Part shown: positions 46,501-53,062 of the stretch, one piece after another
Layout: every line of letters starts with the position of its first letter
Position numbering within the stretch: the stretch's first letter is position 1
From: Elgaria multicarinata webbii
Taxonomy: Eukaryota > Chordata > Lepidosauria > Squamata > Anguidae
Assembly (NCBI RefSeq): GCF_023053635.1
Contig: NC_086172.1
Location: 121,619,681-121,683,680, forward strand
Reading direction: 5' to 3'
Length of the DNA: 64,000 nt
The notes under the pieces: generated by a model
Databases searched by the model: none
What the model was told of the DNA's origin: nothing
Seen by the model: the letters and a program-made list of their open reading frames with translations, nothing else
Made by a program: the position numbers and the translations under genes

Positions 46501-49500
46501 AGTCAGGCTGTGACCGCAGAGAAGGCCCCGCCTCCTTCCTGGATGCATAATGCATTTGTCATACCAAAGGAACTTAGAGAATTTTAATGAACTTTCTTCT
46601 GACCGAACTCCCCAATTTTACAACAGTATGCTCCTCAAGTCATTTATTGGGGTAGGGGAAGCTCTATTAAGCCATGCATTCAGCTCATCTTCTGTAAACC
46701 ATGTGGGCAAGTTGAAGGTATCCTGATGCCAGTACTGAACTACTGCAACTGCTTCCTCCCTTGGTTCTCTGGGAATCTTTCAGATATGAGAGGACCATGG
46801 AGAAAATTGTCTTGTTGGATAAAATCCTCCTCCACCCCAAGTACACCTGGAAGGGCTATCTCGACCGAGACATTGCACTATTGCGCCTGAAGAAGCCTGT
46901 TCCTTTCAGTGACTATATACAACCCATCTGTTTGCCCACCAAGGAGATTGTGCAAAGGTAAGGAGATAGATTTATTTTTTTTTATGGGAAAAGCCCCATC
47001 CCTAACTATCAGTAACCTGTCTAGATAAGCAAGTGCCTTGTAAACCAATTGGACGGTGCTGTAAGAGTAAACAATGCTGTAAATGTCCTCAAACAACCAT
47101 CTGGAATGGAGAAACTTTTGGGAAGGACAAATTTGGTGTTCATAATGAATCCCTTGCTGATTTCCAGTGGAGTTTGATGCCCTTCACTAGCAGGTTCTGA
47201 GTTGCCACCCACTAAATTAGGCAGGCAAATAAAGTTGGAGGTCTGTTATGTGGAAGAGATGTAATCCCCCAAGTTCTCTAGTTGTAGCAAAATCTTCAGT
47301 CTGTTGTCAGCTAGAAAACAGAAGTCAAACAGCATCAATAGGAAAAACAATGTAGCTGTTTAAAAAGGTAATGCTTTACCCAAGACACACAAAGAACATG
47401 AATATAACCATGTTTCTTGGAAATAAGTCCCAGTGATCCCAGTTAGGCTTACTTTCACATTTAGTATGCCTAAGATTGCAACCTTAGAGGAGAGAAGGCC
47501 AGATTCATACAGGGAGGCAAACTGTCTGCATGTAGAATAAGGAGAAAAGGCATTTACCAATAAGTAAGTCCTCCCTAAAAGCATCCTGAAAGAGAGAATG
47601 CAAAAGAACTAGATTAACAACACTAAGTTCCAGAGCAGACAAACTGCAGCCGAAAACCTGTTTTGTTCTGTCAAAGTCATAGAATCATAGAATAGCAGAG
47701 TTGGAAGGGGCCTACAAGGCCATCGAGTCCAACCCCCTGCTCAATGCAGGAATCCACCCTAAAGCATCCCTGACAGATGGTTGTCCAGCTGCCTCTTGAA
47801 TGCCTCTAGTGTGGGAGAGCCCACAACCTCCCTAGGTAGCTGATTCCACTGTCGCACTGCTCTAACAGTCAGGAAGTTTTTCCTGATGTCCAGCCGGAAT
47901 CTGGCTTCCTTTAACTTGAGCCCGTTATTCCGTGTCCTGCACTCTGGGAGAATCGAGAAGAGATCCTGGCCCTCCTCTGTGTGACAACCTTTTAAGTATT
48001 TGAAGAGTGCTATCATGTCTCCCCTCCATCTTCTCTTCTCCAGGCTAAACATGCCCAGTTCTTTCAGTCTCTCTTCATAGGGCTTTGTTTCTAGACCTCT
48101 GATCATCCTCGTTGCCCTCTTCTGAACACGCTCCAGCTTGTCTGCGTCCTTCTTGAATTGTGGAGCCCAGAACTGGACGCAATACTCTAGATGAGGCCTA
48201 ACCAGGGCCGAATAGAGAGGAACCAGTACCTCACGTGATTTGGAAGCTATACTTCTATTAATGCAGCCCAAAATAGCATTTGCCTTTCTTGCAGCCATAT
48301 CGCACTGTTGGCTCATATTCAGCTTGTGATCTACAACAATTCCAAGATCTTTCTCATTTGTAGTATTGCTGAGCCAAGTGTCCCCCATCTTGTAACTGTG
48401 CATTTGGTTTCTATTCCCTAAATGTAGAACTTGGCATTTATCCCTATTAAATTTCATCCTGTTGTTTTCAGCCCAGCACTCCAGCCTATCAAGATCACTT
48501 TGAAGTTTGTTTCTGTCTTCCAGGGTATTAGCTATCCCACCCAATTTGGTGTCATCTGCAAATTTGATCAGCGTTCCCTGCACCTAAGTCTGCCAAATAA
48601 ACTGAAGAGTTCAGAGGATGGTGCTCCTCCATCATTCTGTGGACAGGAACCCAGCGAAAACTGAGGATGGGAGGGAGGGAGAGAGGGAGTTATGGGGGTT
48701 CCTGAATGTTCCAGAAGAGGAAAGCTGGGTGTAGGAGTGCCGTCTCACTAATCTACTATTTATTTATTTATTACATTTATATACCGCCCCATAGCCGAAG
48801 CTCTCTGGGCGGTTTACTAGAATTCTTTGAGAGCATCAACAAACATGTAGACGGGTGATGCAGTGGACATTCTGTACTTGGACTTCCAAAAGGATTTTGA
48901 TAAAGTCCCCCACCAAAGACTCTTGAATAAACTTAGTAGTCATGGAATAAGAGGAGAGGTCCTCTTATGGATCAGTAACTGGTTAGAGAACAGAAAGCAG
49001 AGAGTAGGAATAAATGGTCAATTCTCCTGATGGAGCTAAGTAAATAGTGGAGTCCCACAGGGATCGGTATTGGGACCAGTTCTTTTCAACTTATTCATAA
49101 ATTCATAAATGATCTGGAATTAGGAGTGAGCAGTGAAGTGGCCAAGTTTGCTGATGACACCAAATTATTTAAGGTTCTTAAAACATGAAGGGATTGTGAA
49201 TAGCTCCAGAGGGATCTCTCCAAGCTGGGAGAGTGGGTGTCCAAATGGCAGATGCGGTTCAATGTGAGCAAGTGTAAGGTGATGCACATTGGGGCAAAAA
49301 CCCCAACTTCAAGTATAACCTAATGGGATCTGAGCTGGCGGTGACCAAACAAGAAAAAGATCTTGGGATTGTGTTGGACAGCTCAATGAAATTGTCAGCA
49401 GTGTGCGGCCGCTGTAAAGAAGGCAAACTCCATGTTAGTCATTTTAAGAAAAGGAATTGAGTATAAAACTGCTAGTATCATACTGCCTTTATGCAACTCT

Positions 49501-51100
49501 ATGGTGCGACCACACTTAGAATACTCTGTACAGTTCTGGTCACCACACTTAAAAAATTATATTATAGAGCTGGAAAAAGTGCAGAAAAGGGCAACTAAAA
49601 CGATTAAGGGGCTGGAGCACCTCCCCTACGAGGAAGGTTACAACAACTGGGATTGTTTAGTTTGGAAAAAAGGAGGCTAAGGGGAGACATGATAGAGGTG
49701 TACAAAATTATGCATGGTATGGAGAATGTGGATAGGGCGACACTTTTCTCCCTCTCTCAAAATACTAGAACCCAGGCTCATCCCATGAAGCTGATTAGTG
49801 GGAGATTCAGGACAAATAAAAGGAAGTATTTCTTCACACAGCACATAGTTAAATTATGAAACTCACTACCACAAGATGTAGTGATGGCCACCAATTTGGA
49901 TGCCTTTAAAAGGGGGTTGGATAAATTCTTGGAGGTGAAGGCTATCAATGGCTACTAGCCCTGATAGTTATGTGCTATCTTCAGTATTCAAGGCAGTAAA
50001 GCTGGTGCACACCAGTTGCTGAAATACATGGGTTGGAGGGTGCTGTTGTACCATGTCCTGCTTTGTTGGTCCCTGGCCGATGGCTGGTTGGCCACTGTGT
50101 GAACAGAGTGCTGGACTAGATGGACCCTTGGTCTGATCCAGCATGGGACTTCTTATGTTCTTAGGAGGCCAGAGAGAACAGGTAAGTGTGACATCTGGCC
50201 AGGGCAAGCTAGTCCTGCCCTGGGATCAATAAGCACATGTGGGTCATGCAACTTAGTAAGCATCTGGCCTTACTGGTTTGGCTTCTCAGAAATCTGGGTA
50301 GAGGGGGGAGTTTATATTTGGTCATGATGTGGGCTACGTTTAAAACTAACATGTTTTTAAAAGGTGGTGAAATATCAGCCTGACTGCACAGCTGGGGAAG
50401 CTTAAGAATGACAGGGGAAGGTCATAATATGATGCCCCAACTCCCCCTCAGTTTTCATCTTTGAAAAAAAAAAGGAAATATGTCCATTCCCATAGATGCA
50501 GAGAAAAGTTTAAAGCATGACGAGTCCAGGGGATCTCAGATTTTGCTGTTTCTCATTGGTTGCTCTCTTTTTGACACCTAGCCTTTTTTCCATACCTTTC
50601 AACTCTACAGATGATTTTCCACCCAGATACCAATAGGCTCCCTCTTACCTTTTTCCCCATCTGCACCCTATTCTTTGCCAAAAATTAAAATCACAAGAGA
50701 CGTTTTGGGTGTATATTTTATCAAGATGCATTATGCAGATTGAGTAAATGTGAATAAAAGGGCAATTTTAATGATTTATCATAGTAAGGTTAGATATTAT
50801 GCCTGCAGATGTTAATGCCTACTCTACCAGCTCTCCAAGTGATTCTAATCTATGGTTTTGTCTTGCAGCCTGTTGCTAACAGGCTACAAAGGACGTGTAA
50901 CTGGCTGGGGAAACCTACAGGAGACCTGGAGTAGTAGTGGGTCAGTTCTGCCCACTATACTGCAAGAAGTAAACCTGCCCATTGTGAGCCGGGATATCTG
51001 CAAAGCATCCACCAGGATTAAAGTCACAGACAACATGTTTTGTGCAGGTATCTTTTCCTAAGCATTTGTTTTCTTCCAGTTGAGTTAGAATCTGGTGAAG

Positions 51101-51141
<41 letters not shown>

Positions 51142-52948
51142 TGGGGTTACTGAATGATCAGAGCGAATTATTTCAAAGATGTGAGCCAAGCCACATACCA
51201 GGGAAGAGAATTAGGCAGTCTGATTTCAGCCCTTGTGGGAGAGCTAGAACTGCCCTGGCCAAGGTAGGCAGGTAGCTGGAACCATCCCAAGCATGTTAGT
51301 ACGCCTGCTCCCAAGCAACATGGCTAGTAAAGGTCTGAACCTGACTGAAGAACCTGAAAAATGCCCGCTTGGCACAAATGAAAGAAGCATTGAGAGCAAT
51401 CCAAAAGAGGGAGGCATCTCTTTGGTTGGCAGAACTGCTCCCTGAGTGAAGTTCAGAAAGCTCCTCTCATTTAGCTCCAGGAATGGCATCATCCAGAGTA
51501 GAAATTTGGCTAAGCAAACACCTTGCCCTGAACAACATTGGACCAGGCCAGCAGCTTCCAACCTGCTTTTTAAAATCTTGGAAATGTTACCCTGCATTTT
51601 ATTAAAAACAGCTAAGAAAGGATCTGTGCTAAAATATGCATCTCCTAGATTTATCAGCAGTAATTCTTACACGGATTTAGAGTTCCTCCACATGTGGACC
51701 AAATTTATAGGCCCTATATTTCCAGCATTTAAATTTTGTGATGAACATCCTATTAAGTTGTGCAGGTGTGAAACACCATAAAAAAAACCAATTATGTTTT
51801 CTGAATCAAGTCAAAGAGCAAAGGTAACTTGGTTGAAGTAAAAATATTTAACCAACTGAGCATATGACAAATTACATTTTATGTGGAAGTCACATAGAAT
51901 CATAGAATAGCAGAGTTGGAAGGGGCCTACAAGGCCATCAAGTCCAACCCCCTGCTCAATGCAGGAATCAATAGTGTCAAGCCATCTTCAGAGACTACCA
52001 GAAACAAAACAAAAAGCATTGCTGGTTGCTTGATAGGAGAGCAAGCCAGGCGGCTTTCTAAGTTAACATTATTAAAAGTTAGCTATAGTCAATCACACTT
52101 GCTAATTCTTCTTTCTCTCTTTTTAGGGTACAGTCCTGAGGACACCAAGAGAGGAGATTCATGTGAGGGTGATAGTGGGGGGCCTTTTGTCATGAAGGTA
52201 TGTGTGTTGGTCAGAGTGATGCAATATATGAATCTTCAACACAATACTGGATAAATTGATGAGATGGCCTGAATTTCACAGTGCTCAGTTTGTGTTGGGG
52301 AACCCAGGTGCAGGGAACCTACCAAACTTGCAGAGCAGCCAGTTTTATGCTGATACCCTCAAGCACACCTCTTTAGATTCACTATTGGGTATTAAGTGCA
52401 TTCCCCAGCTTTGATAGGGCTATGTACTGTCCTTGCTAAAAAAGAAGAGATAAATTCTGCACTAAGGTAACCTAAATTCTGCAGCTGTATAGTTATAGAA
52501 AAAGTTCAGTACCAAGCATATGCAGCCTGGTGTCCTCCAGATGTTTTGGAGTACAGCTCCCAGAATTCCTGACTAATTGCCATGCTGGCTGGGGCTGTTG
52601 GGAGTTGAGGTCCAAAACATCTCGAGGGTACTAGGTTGGGAAAGGCTGCTCTATTCTGTAATCCAACAACACACACTGGAGTTTTTTTGACGTCCTTAAA
52701 AGATACAAAGATCTGCTGCTGCTCAATCTGTTATTTATATGCCCCTTTGGCTGTATGTTGACTCTTCCCTTGATATCCTTGTACTCTTCCCCACTTCCTT
52801 TCAGCACCCAACACTTAAGCGGTGGTATCAAGTGGGCATCGTCTCATGGGGAGAAGGCTGTGATCGTGATGGCAAATACGGGTTCTACACCCATTTGTTC
52901 CGTCTGAAGAAATGGATGCAAAAGACTATTGAGAGACATGGGCGTTAA
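31288..52948 (+). CDS. F2: F2, prothrombin (coagulation factor II), complete, 14 exons
   Basis: F2 encodes the vitamin K-dependent zymogen cleaved to thrombin. Fourteen phase-matched exons give 617 residues (human 622). Order: signal peptide; propeptide ending RSRR43; Gla domain with all ten Glu (50, 51, 58, 60, 63, 64, 69, 70, 73, 76); kringle 1, Cys112-Cys190; thrombin-type site SPR202/S; kringle 2, Cys214-Cys292; first factor Xa-type site AGR310/T; second site AGR359/V with new N-terminus VVKG; protease with His402 (TAAHC), Asp458 (LDRDIALL), Ser563 (GDSGGP), S1 Asp557 and Tyr595 (Tyr225, Na+-binding type). The 60-loop YPPWDKNFT is intact, including the N-glycosylation site. Two in-frame ATGs exist (31288, 31309); the first gives a 79-nt coding exon and a 43-residue prepro region as in human. 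No disabling change is seen. Confidence 0.97.
31702..31905 (+). mobile_element. tRNA-derived SINE
   Basis: CCAGTGTGGTGTAGAGTTAG (A-box region), GATCCAGGTTCTAATCCCC (B-box), then AGCCATGAAGCTCACTGAGC and CTCAACCTAACCTACTTCAC, ending in GGTGGGATATCAGTGCG and an A-rich tail. This is a common lizard tRNA-SINE body; inverse fragments occur at 10290, 15315 and 22386. Confidence 0.75.
32827..33520 (-). mobile_element. CR1 LINE 3' end
   Basis: AGAGTTGGAAGGGGCCTGTA onward; the minus strand encodes [20 protein letters not shown] and [20 protein letters not shown] with several breaks. Confidence 0.88.
33987..34037 (+). repeat. (AAT)n microsatellite
   Basis: About 16 AAT units. Confidence 0.95.
34261..34394. 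mobile_element. Palindromic MITE, 'CCTGGTGCCCTCCAGATGT' family
   Basis: CTTCCCCAGCTTGGTGCTCT pairs with GGAGGGCACCAGGTTGGGGA; the centre is GCATGGCCAATGG. Confidence 0.75.
34404..34459 (+). repeat. (TG)n microsatellite
   Basis: About 28 uninterrupted TG units, 190 nt upstream of F2 exon 2. Confidence 0.97.
34649..34812 (+). CDS. F2: F2 exon 2 (propeptide and Gla domain)
   Basis: The acceptor is GCTCTTGCCAG. The propeptide carries the carboxylase-recognition region [12 protein letters not shown] before RSRR. The mature protein starts [18 protein letters not shown] and continues [12 protein letters not shown]. The donor is ACA|GTATGT, phase 0. Confidence 0.96.
35125..35734. mobile_element. 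Long palindromic MITE (GGGTGACCATATGGAAAAG ends), interrupted by a SINE
   Basis: The ends TATAGGGTGACCATATGG and CATATGGTCACCCTATA are inverted. Inner arms carry AGGGAATTTCAGCAGGTGTC on the left and GACACCTGCTGAAATTCCCT on the right, and AGTTAAAGCTGCAGGTGCC near the centre. A TA duplication at the ends is possible. The SINE at 35221-35510 splits the left arm. Confidence 0.75.
35221..35510 (-). mobile_element. tRNA-derived SINE (Sauria-type) inside the MITE
   Basis: On the minus strand the head GAGCCTCGTGTGGTGCAGAG carries the A-box and GAGTTCGATCCCAGCGGAAG the B-box; the 3' tail reads CCTTTCCTTTCC. An 11-bp direct repeat, ATATATGGGGA, flanks it at about 35210-35220 and 35512-35522. Confidence 0.75.
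36210..36350. mobile_element. Partial copy of the GGGTGACC MITE
   Basis: GCAGGGCTCCTGCACCCTTA, AAGAGAATTTCAGGCAGGAG and ACCTGCTGAAATTCCCCTTT match both arms of the 35.1-kb element, shortened. Confidence 0.55.
36842..36866 (+). CDS. F2: F2 exon 3 (25-nt microexon)
   Basis: The acceptor is TTGTTTTGCAG and the donor ACAG|GTACGT. It encodes NLFWTKYT, the aromatic stack after the Gla domain (human DVFWAKYT). The length of 25 nt equals the human exon. Confidence 0.95.
36867..38141. other. F2 intron 3
   Basis: It contains an (AAT)n run (37346-37386) joined to a retroposon-like piece (TACCCGCCTCTCCGTTTGG, to about 37630) and half of a palindromic MITE (37826-37893). Confidence 0.65.
37346..37386 (+). 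repeat. (AAT)n microsatellite
   Basis: About 13 units, the tail of the following retroposon-like repeat on the minus strand. Confidence 0.93.
38142..38192 (+). CDS. F2: F2 exon 4
   Basis: A CTT-rich tract ends in TCTAG; the donor is ACG|GTAAGT. It encodes [17 protein letters not shown], linking the Gla stack to kringle 1. The length of 51 nt equals the human exon. Confidence 0.95.
38193..39282. other. F2 intron 4
   Basis: It contains a (CTTT)n run at 39091-39135 and otherwise nothing I can name. Confidence 0.6.
39091..39135 (+). repeat. (CTTT)n microsatellite
   Basis: About 11 CTTT units. Confidence 0.95.
39283..39397 (+). CDS. F2: F2 exon 5 (first part of kringle 1)
   Basis: The acceptor is TTTTACTGTTTTAG and the donor TGA|GTAAGT. 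It encodes [15 protein letters not shown] through [17 protein letters not shown]. It is 115 nt, which I recall as three codons longer than the human exon. Confidence 0.96.
39398..40827. other. F2 intron 5
   Basis: It contains a TTTG run at its donor end (39400-39420), a retroposon tail with (AAAT)n at 40445-40531 and an AGCA run. The 189-codon minus-strand ORF at 39718-40287 has no protein-like features. Confidence 0.6.
40445..40545 (+). repeat. Retroposon tail with (AAAT)n and (AGCA)n
   Basis: GTAAGCCACTTTGAGAACAC, then GTTGAAAAAGTGGAATATAA and nine AAAT units, then AGCAAGCAAGCAAG. Confidence 0.75.
40828..40964 (+). CDS. F2: F2 exon 6 (second part of kringle 1)
   Basis: The acceptor is GGTTTCTTTCAG and the donor TGTG|GTGAGT. 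It encodes [19 protein letters not shown] and GPWCYTRN, and ends at the last kringle Cys (VIPVC). It carries two N-glycosylation motifs, NST and NLT. Confidence 0.97.
41491..41796 (+). CDS. F2: F2 exon 7 (thrombin site and kringle 2)
   Basis: The acceptor is CCCCCTTTTCAG and the donor TGTG|GTGAGC. It encodes the linker with SPR/S (thrombin cleavage releasing fragment 1) and all of kringle 2, including [19 protein letters not shown] and DLNYC. Confidence 0.97.
41847..42003. mobile_element. MITE with CGTATTTCTTCGATTCTAAG ends, copy 2
   Basis: TACCGTATTTCTTCAATTCT at the left pairs with AGAATCGAAGAAATATGGTA at the right. The core has TGGGGTGCGTCTTAGAATC. TA at both outer ends may be the target duplication. 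Confidence 0.78.
42471..42504. repeat. 34-nt palindrome
   Basis: CAGTACTTCCTCTTTT and its inverse AAAAGAGGAAGTAACTG meet with almost no loop; it may be the centre of a larger unnamed repeat. Confidence 0.7.
43030..43120. repeat. TCAGAAGTAA-type short repeat
   Basis: CAGTGCAATCCTACACATGT, then CTACTCAGAAATAAGCCCCA and TCCCAGGTAAGTGAGTATAG. Confidence 0.65.
43184..43297 (+). CDS. F2: F2 exon 8 (first factor Xa site)
   Basis: The acceptor is TTTATGTTTCAG and the donor GCAG|GTGAGA. It encodes an acidic stretch (YADDVDDAQ), then RAGR/TTAVQ and [14 protein letters not shown]. Human has IEGR/T at this place. Confidence 0.96.
43298..44854. other. F2 intron 8
   Basis: The stretch from 43606 (TAGATTGTAAGCCCCTCGGG) is a common repeat end. 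Nothing else is named. Confidence 0.55.
44855..44981 (+). CDS. F2: F2 exon 9 (A chain and thrombin activation site)
   Basis: The acceptor is CTCTATTTCCAG and the donor ATG|GTAAGT. It encodes the A chain [11 protein letters not shown], then [19 protein letters not shown]. The length of 127 nt equals the human exon. Confidence 0.97.
45095..45170. mobile_element. Half of a palindromic MITE
   Basis: GTGGTCGACTTGTGGCCCTC, then TAGATATTTGGGCCTACAAT; a degenerate member of the CCTCCAGATGT family in F2 intron 9. Confidence 0.5.
45323..45490 (+). CDS. F2: F2 exon 10 (catalytic His)
   Basis: The acceptor is ATTTTATCCTAG and the donor AAC|GTAAGA. It encodes [24 protein letters not shown] and the 60-loop YPPWDKNFT, then [11 protein letters not shown]. 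Confidence 0.97.
45491..46783. other. F2 intron 10
   Basis: It has a palindromic piece at about 45545-45670 (TGGTCCCTGGGAGAGCATTC) related to 12830-13210, and an unnamed retroposon-like repeat at about 46260-46590 (ATGGGTGGTATACAAACATA, then GAAGGCCCCGCCTCC). Confidence 0.6.
46784..46957 (+). CDS. F2: F2 exon 11 (catalytic Asp)
   Basis: The acceptor is GGGAATCTTTCAG and the donor AAAG|GTAAGG. It encodes [20 protein letters not shown] (exosite I side), then [20 protein letters not shown] and ICLP. Confidence 0.97.
47390..47482. repeat. TCAGAAGTAA-type short repeat
   Basis: CTTGGAAATAAGTCCCAGTG, then GTTAGGCTTACTTTCACATT and ATGCCTAAGATTGCAACC; degenerate. Confidence 0.5.
47678..48585 (-). 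mobile_element. CR1 LINE, 5'-truncated, 3' third of the RT open
   Basis: The minus strand has an uninterrupted 274-codon frame (48583-47759). It starts just before the reverse-transcriptase motif [17 protein letters not shown] and runs through [35 protein letters not shown] and [17 protein letters not shown] to the end (LDNHLSGML). The 3' end CATAGAATCATAGAATAGCA follows. The lack of any stop suggests a recent insertion compared with the other copies here. The endonuclease and the first half of the RT are missing. Confidence 0.92.
48757..48828 (-). repeat. (TAAA)-tailed retroposon 3' end
   Basis: TTTA units, then TACCGCCCCATAGCCGAAGC and TCTCTGGGCGGTTTA, read on the plus strand. It lies between two CR1-type LINEs in F2 intron 11. 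Confidence 0.7.
48836..50165 (+). mobile_element. CR1-type LINE (second subfamily), degraded
   Basis: The plus strand has RT words in changing frames: [19 protein letters not shown]-like, [12 protein letters not shown]-like, FADDTKLF-like, then [20 protein letters not shown] and [20 protein letters not shown]. The 3' end is GACTTCTTATGTTCTTAG. Frames are broken several times, so it is older than the CR1 next to it. Confidence 0.85.
50869..51047 (+). CDS. F2: F2 exon 12 (autolysis loop)
   Basis: The acceptor is TTTTGTCTTGCAG and the donor GCAG|GTATCT. It encodes [16 protein letters not shown], then the loop [22 protein letters not shown] and ITDNMFCAG-type VTDNMFCAG. It is 179 nt, one codon shorter than I recall for human. 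Confidence 0.96.
51102..51138 (+). repeat. (GT)n microsatellite
   Basis: About 18 GT units, 55 nt after F2 exon 12. Confidence 0.95.
51893..51969 (-). mobile_element. CR1 3' end, very short
   Basis: ATAGAATCATAGAATAGCAG, then AAGGCCATCAAGTCCAACCC; only the last 75 nt of the element. Confidence 0.85.
52127..52197 (+). CDS. F2: F2 exon 13 (catalytic Ser)
   Basis: The acceptor is TTTCTCTCTTTTTAG and the donor AAG|GTATGT. It encodes [20 protein letters not shown] and FVMK, with the active-site Ser in GDSGGP. Confidence 0.97.
52526..52652. mobile_element. Palindromic MITE, 'CCTGGTGCCCTCCAGATGT' family
   Basis: AGCCTGGTGTCCTCCAGATG, CAGCTCCCAGAATTCCTGAC, then GGGAGTTGAGGTCCAAAACA and GGTACTAGGTTGGGAAAGGC. 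It is in F2 intron 13. Confidence 0.72.
52805..52948 (+). CDS. F2: F2 exon 14 (C-terminus)
   Basis: The acceptor is CCACTTCCTTTCAG. It encodes [37 protein letters not shown] and ends RHGR with TAA at 52946-52948. Confidence 0.97.
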   Translation, partial: HPTLKRWYQVGIVSWGEGCDRDGKYGFYTHLFRLKKWMQKTIERHGR

Positions 52949-53014
52949 AAGGAATGTAACTGTATCACCTGCACCTTGGTTTATAAATATGTATACTAAT
53001 CAAATATTACAGTA

Positions 53015-53020
53015 AATAAA
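53015..53020 (+). terminator. F2: F2 poly(A) signal, proximal
   Basis: AATAAA lies 67 nt after the stop codon. A second AATAAA lies at 53057-53062, followed by GTTCTGT and a CTCTCTGG stretch. Either would give a short 3' UTR of roughly 90-140 nt, as in human F2. Confidence 0.65.
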
Positions 53021-53056
53021 AAGCAAAGGAAGGAAACATTTCTGGGCACCAACCCA

Positions 53057-53062
53057 AATAAA
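53057..53062 (+). terminator. F2: F2 poly(A) signal, distal
   Basis: This second AATAAA is followed at once by a T/G-bearing stretch (GGTTCTGT), so it is at least as likely to be the main one. Confidence 0.6.

Larger units (their letters stand above)
46958..50868. other. F2 intron 11 (3.9 kb, largest repeat load)
   Basis: It contains a TCAGAAGTAA-type repeat (47390-47482), a CR1 (47678-48585), a retroposon tail (48757-48828) and a second CR1-type LINE (48836-50165). Nothing is named in 50166-50868. Confidence 0.7.
51048..52126. other. F2 intron 12
   Basis: It contains a (GT)n run at 51102-51138 and a short CR1 3' end at 51893-51969. Confidence 0.65.

Noticed and set aside
47759-48583. 274-codon ORF considered as a host gene
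   Set aside because: It is the C-terminal part of a CR1 reverse transcriptase with the CR1 3' end following it.
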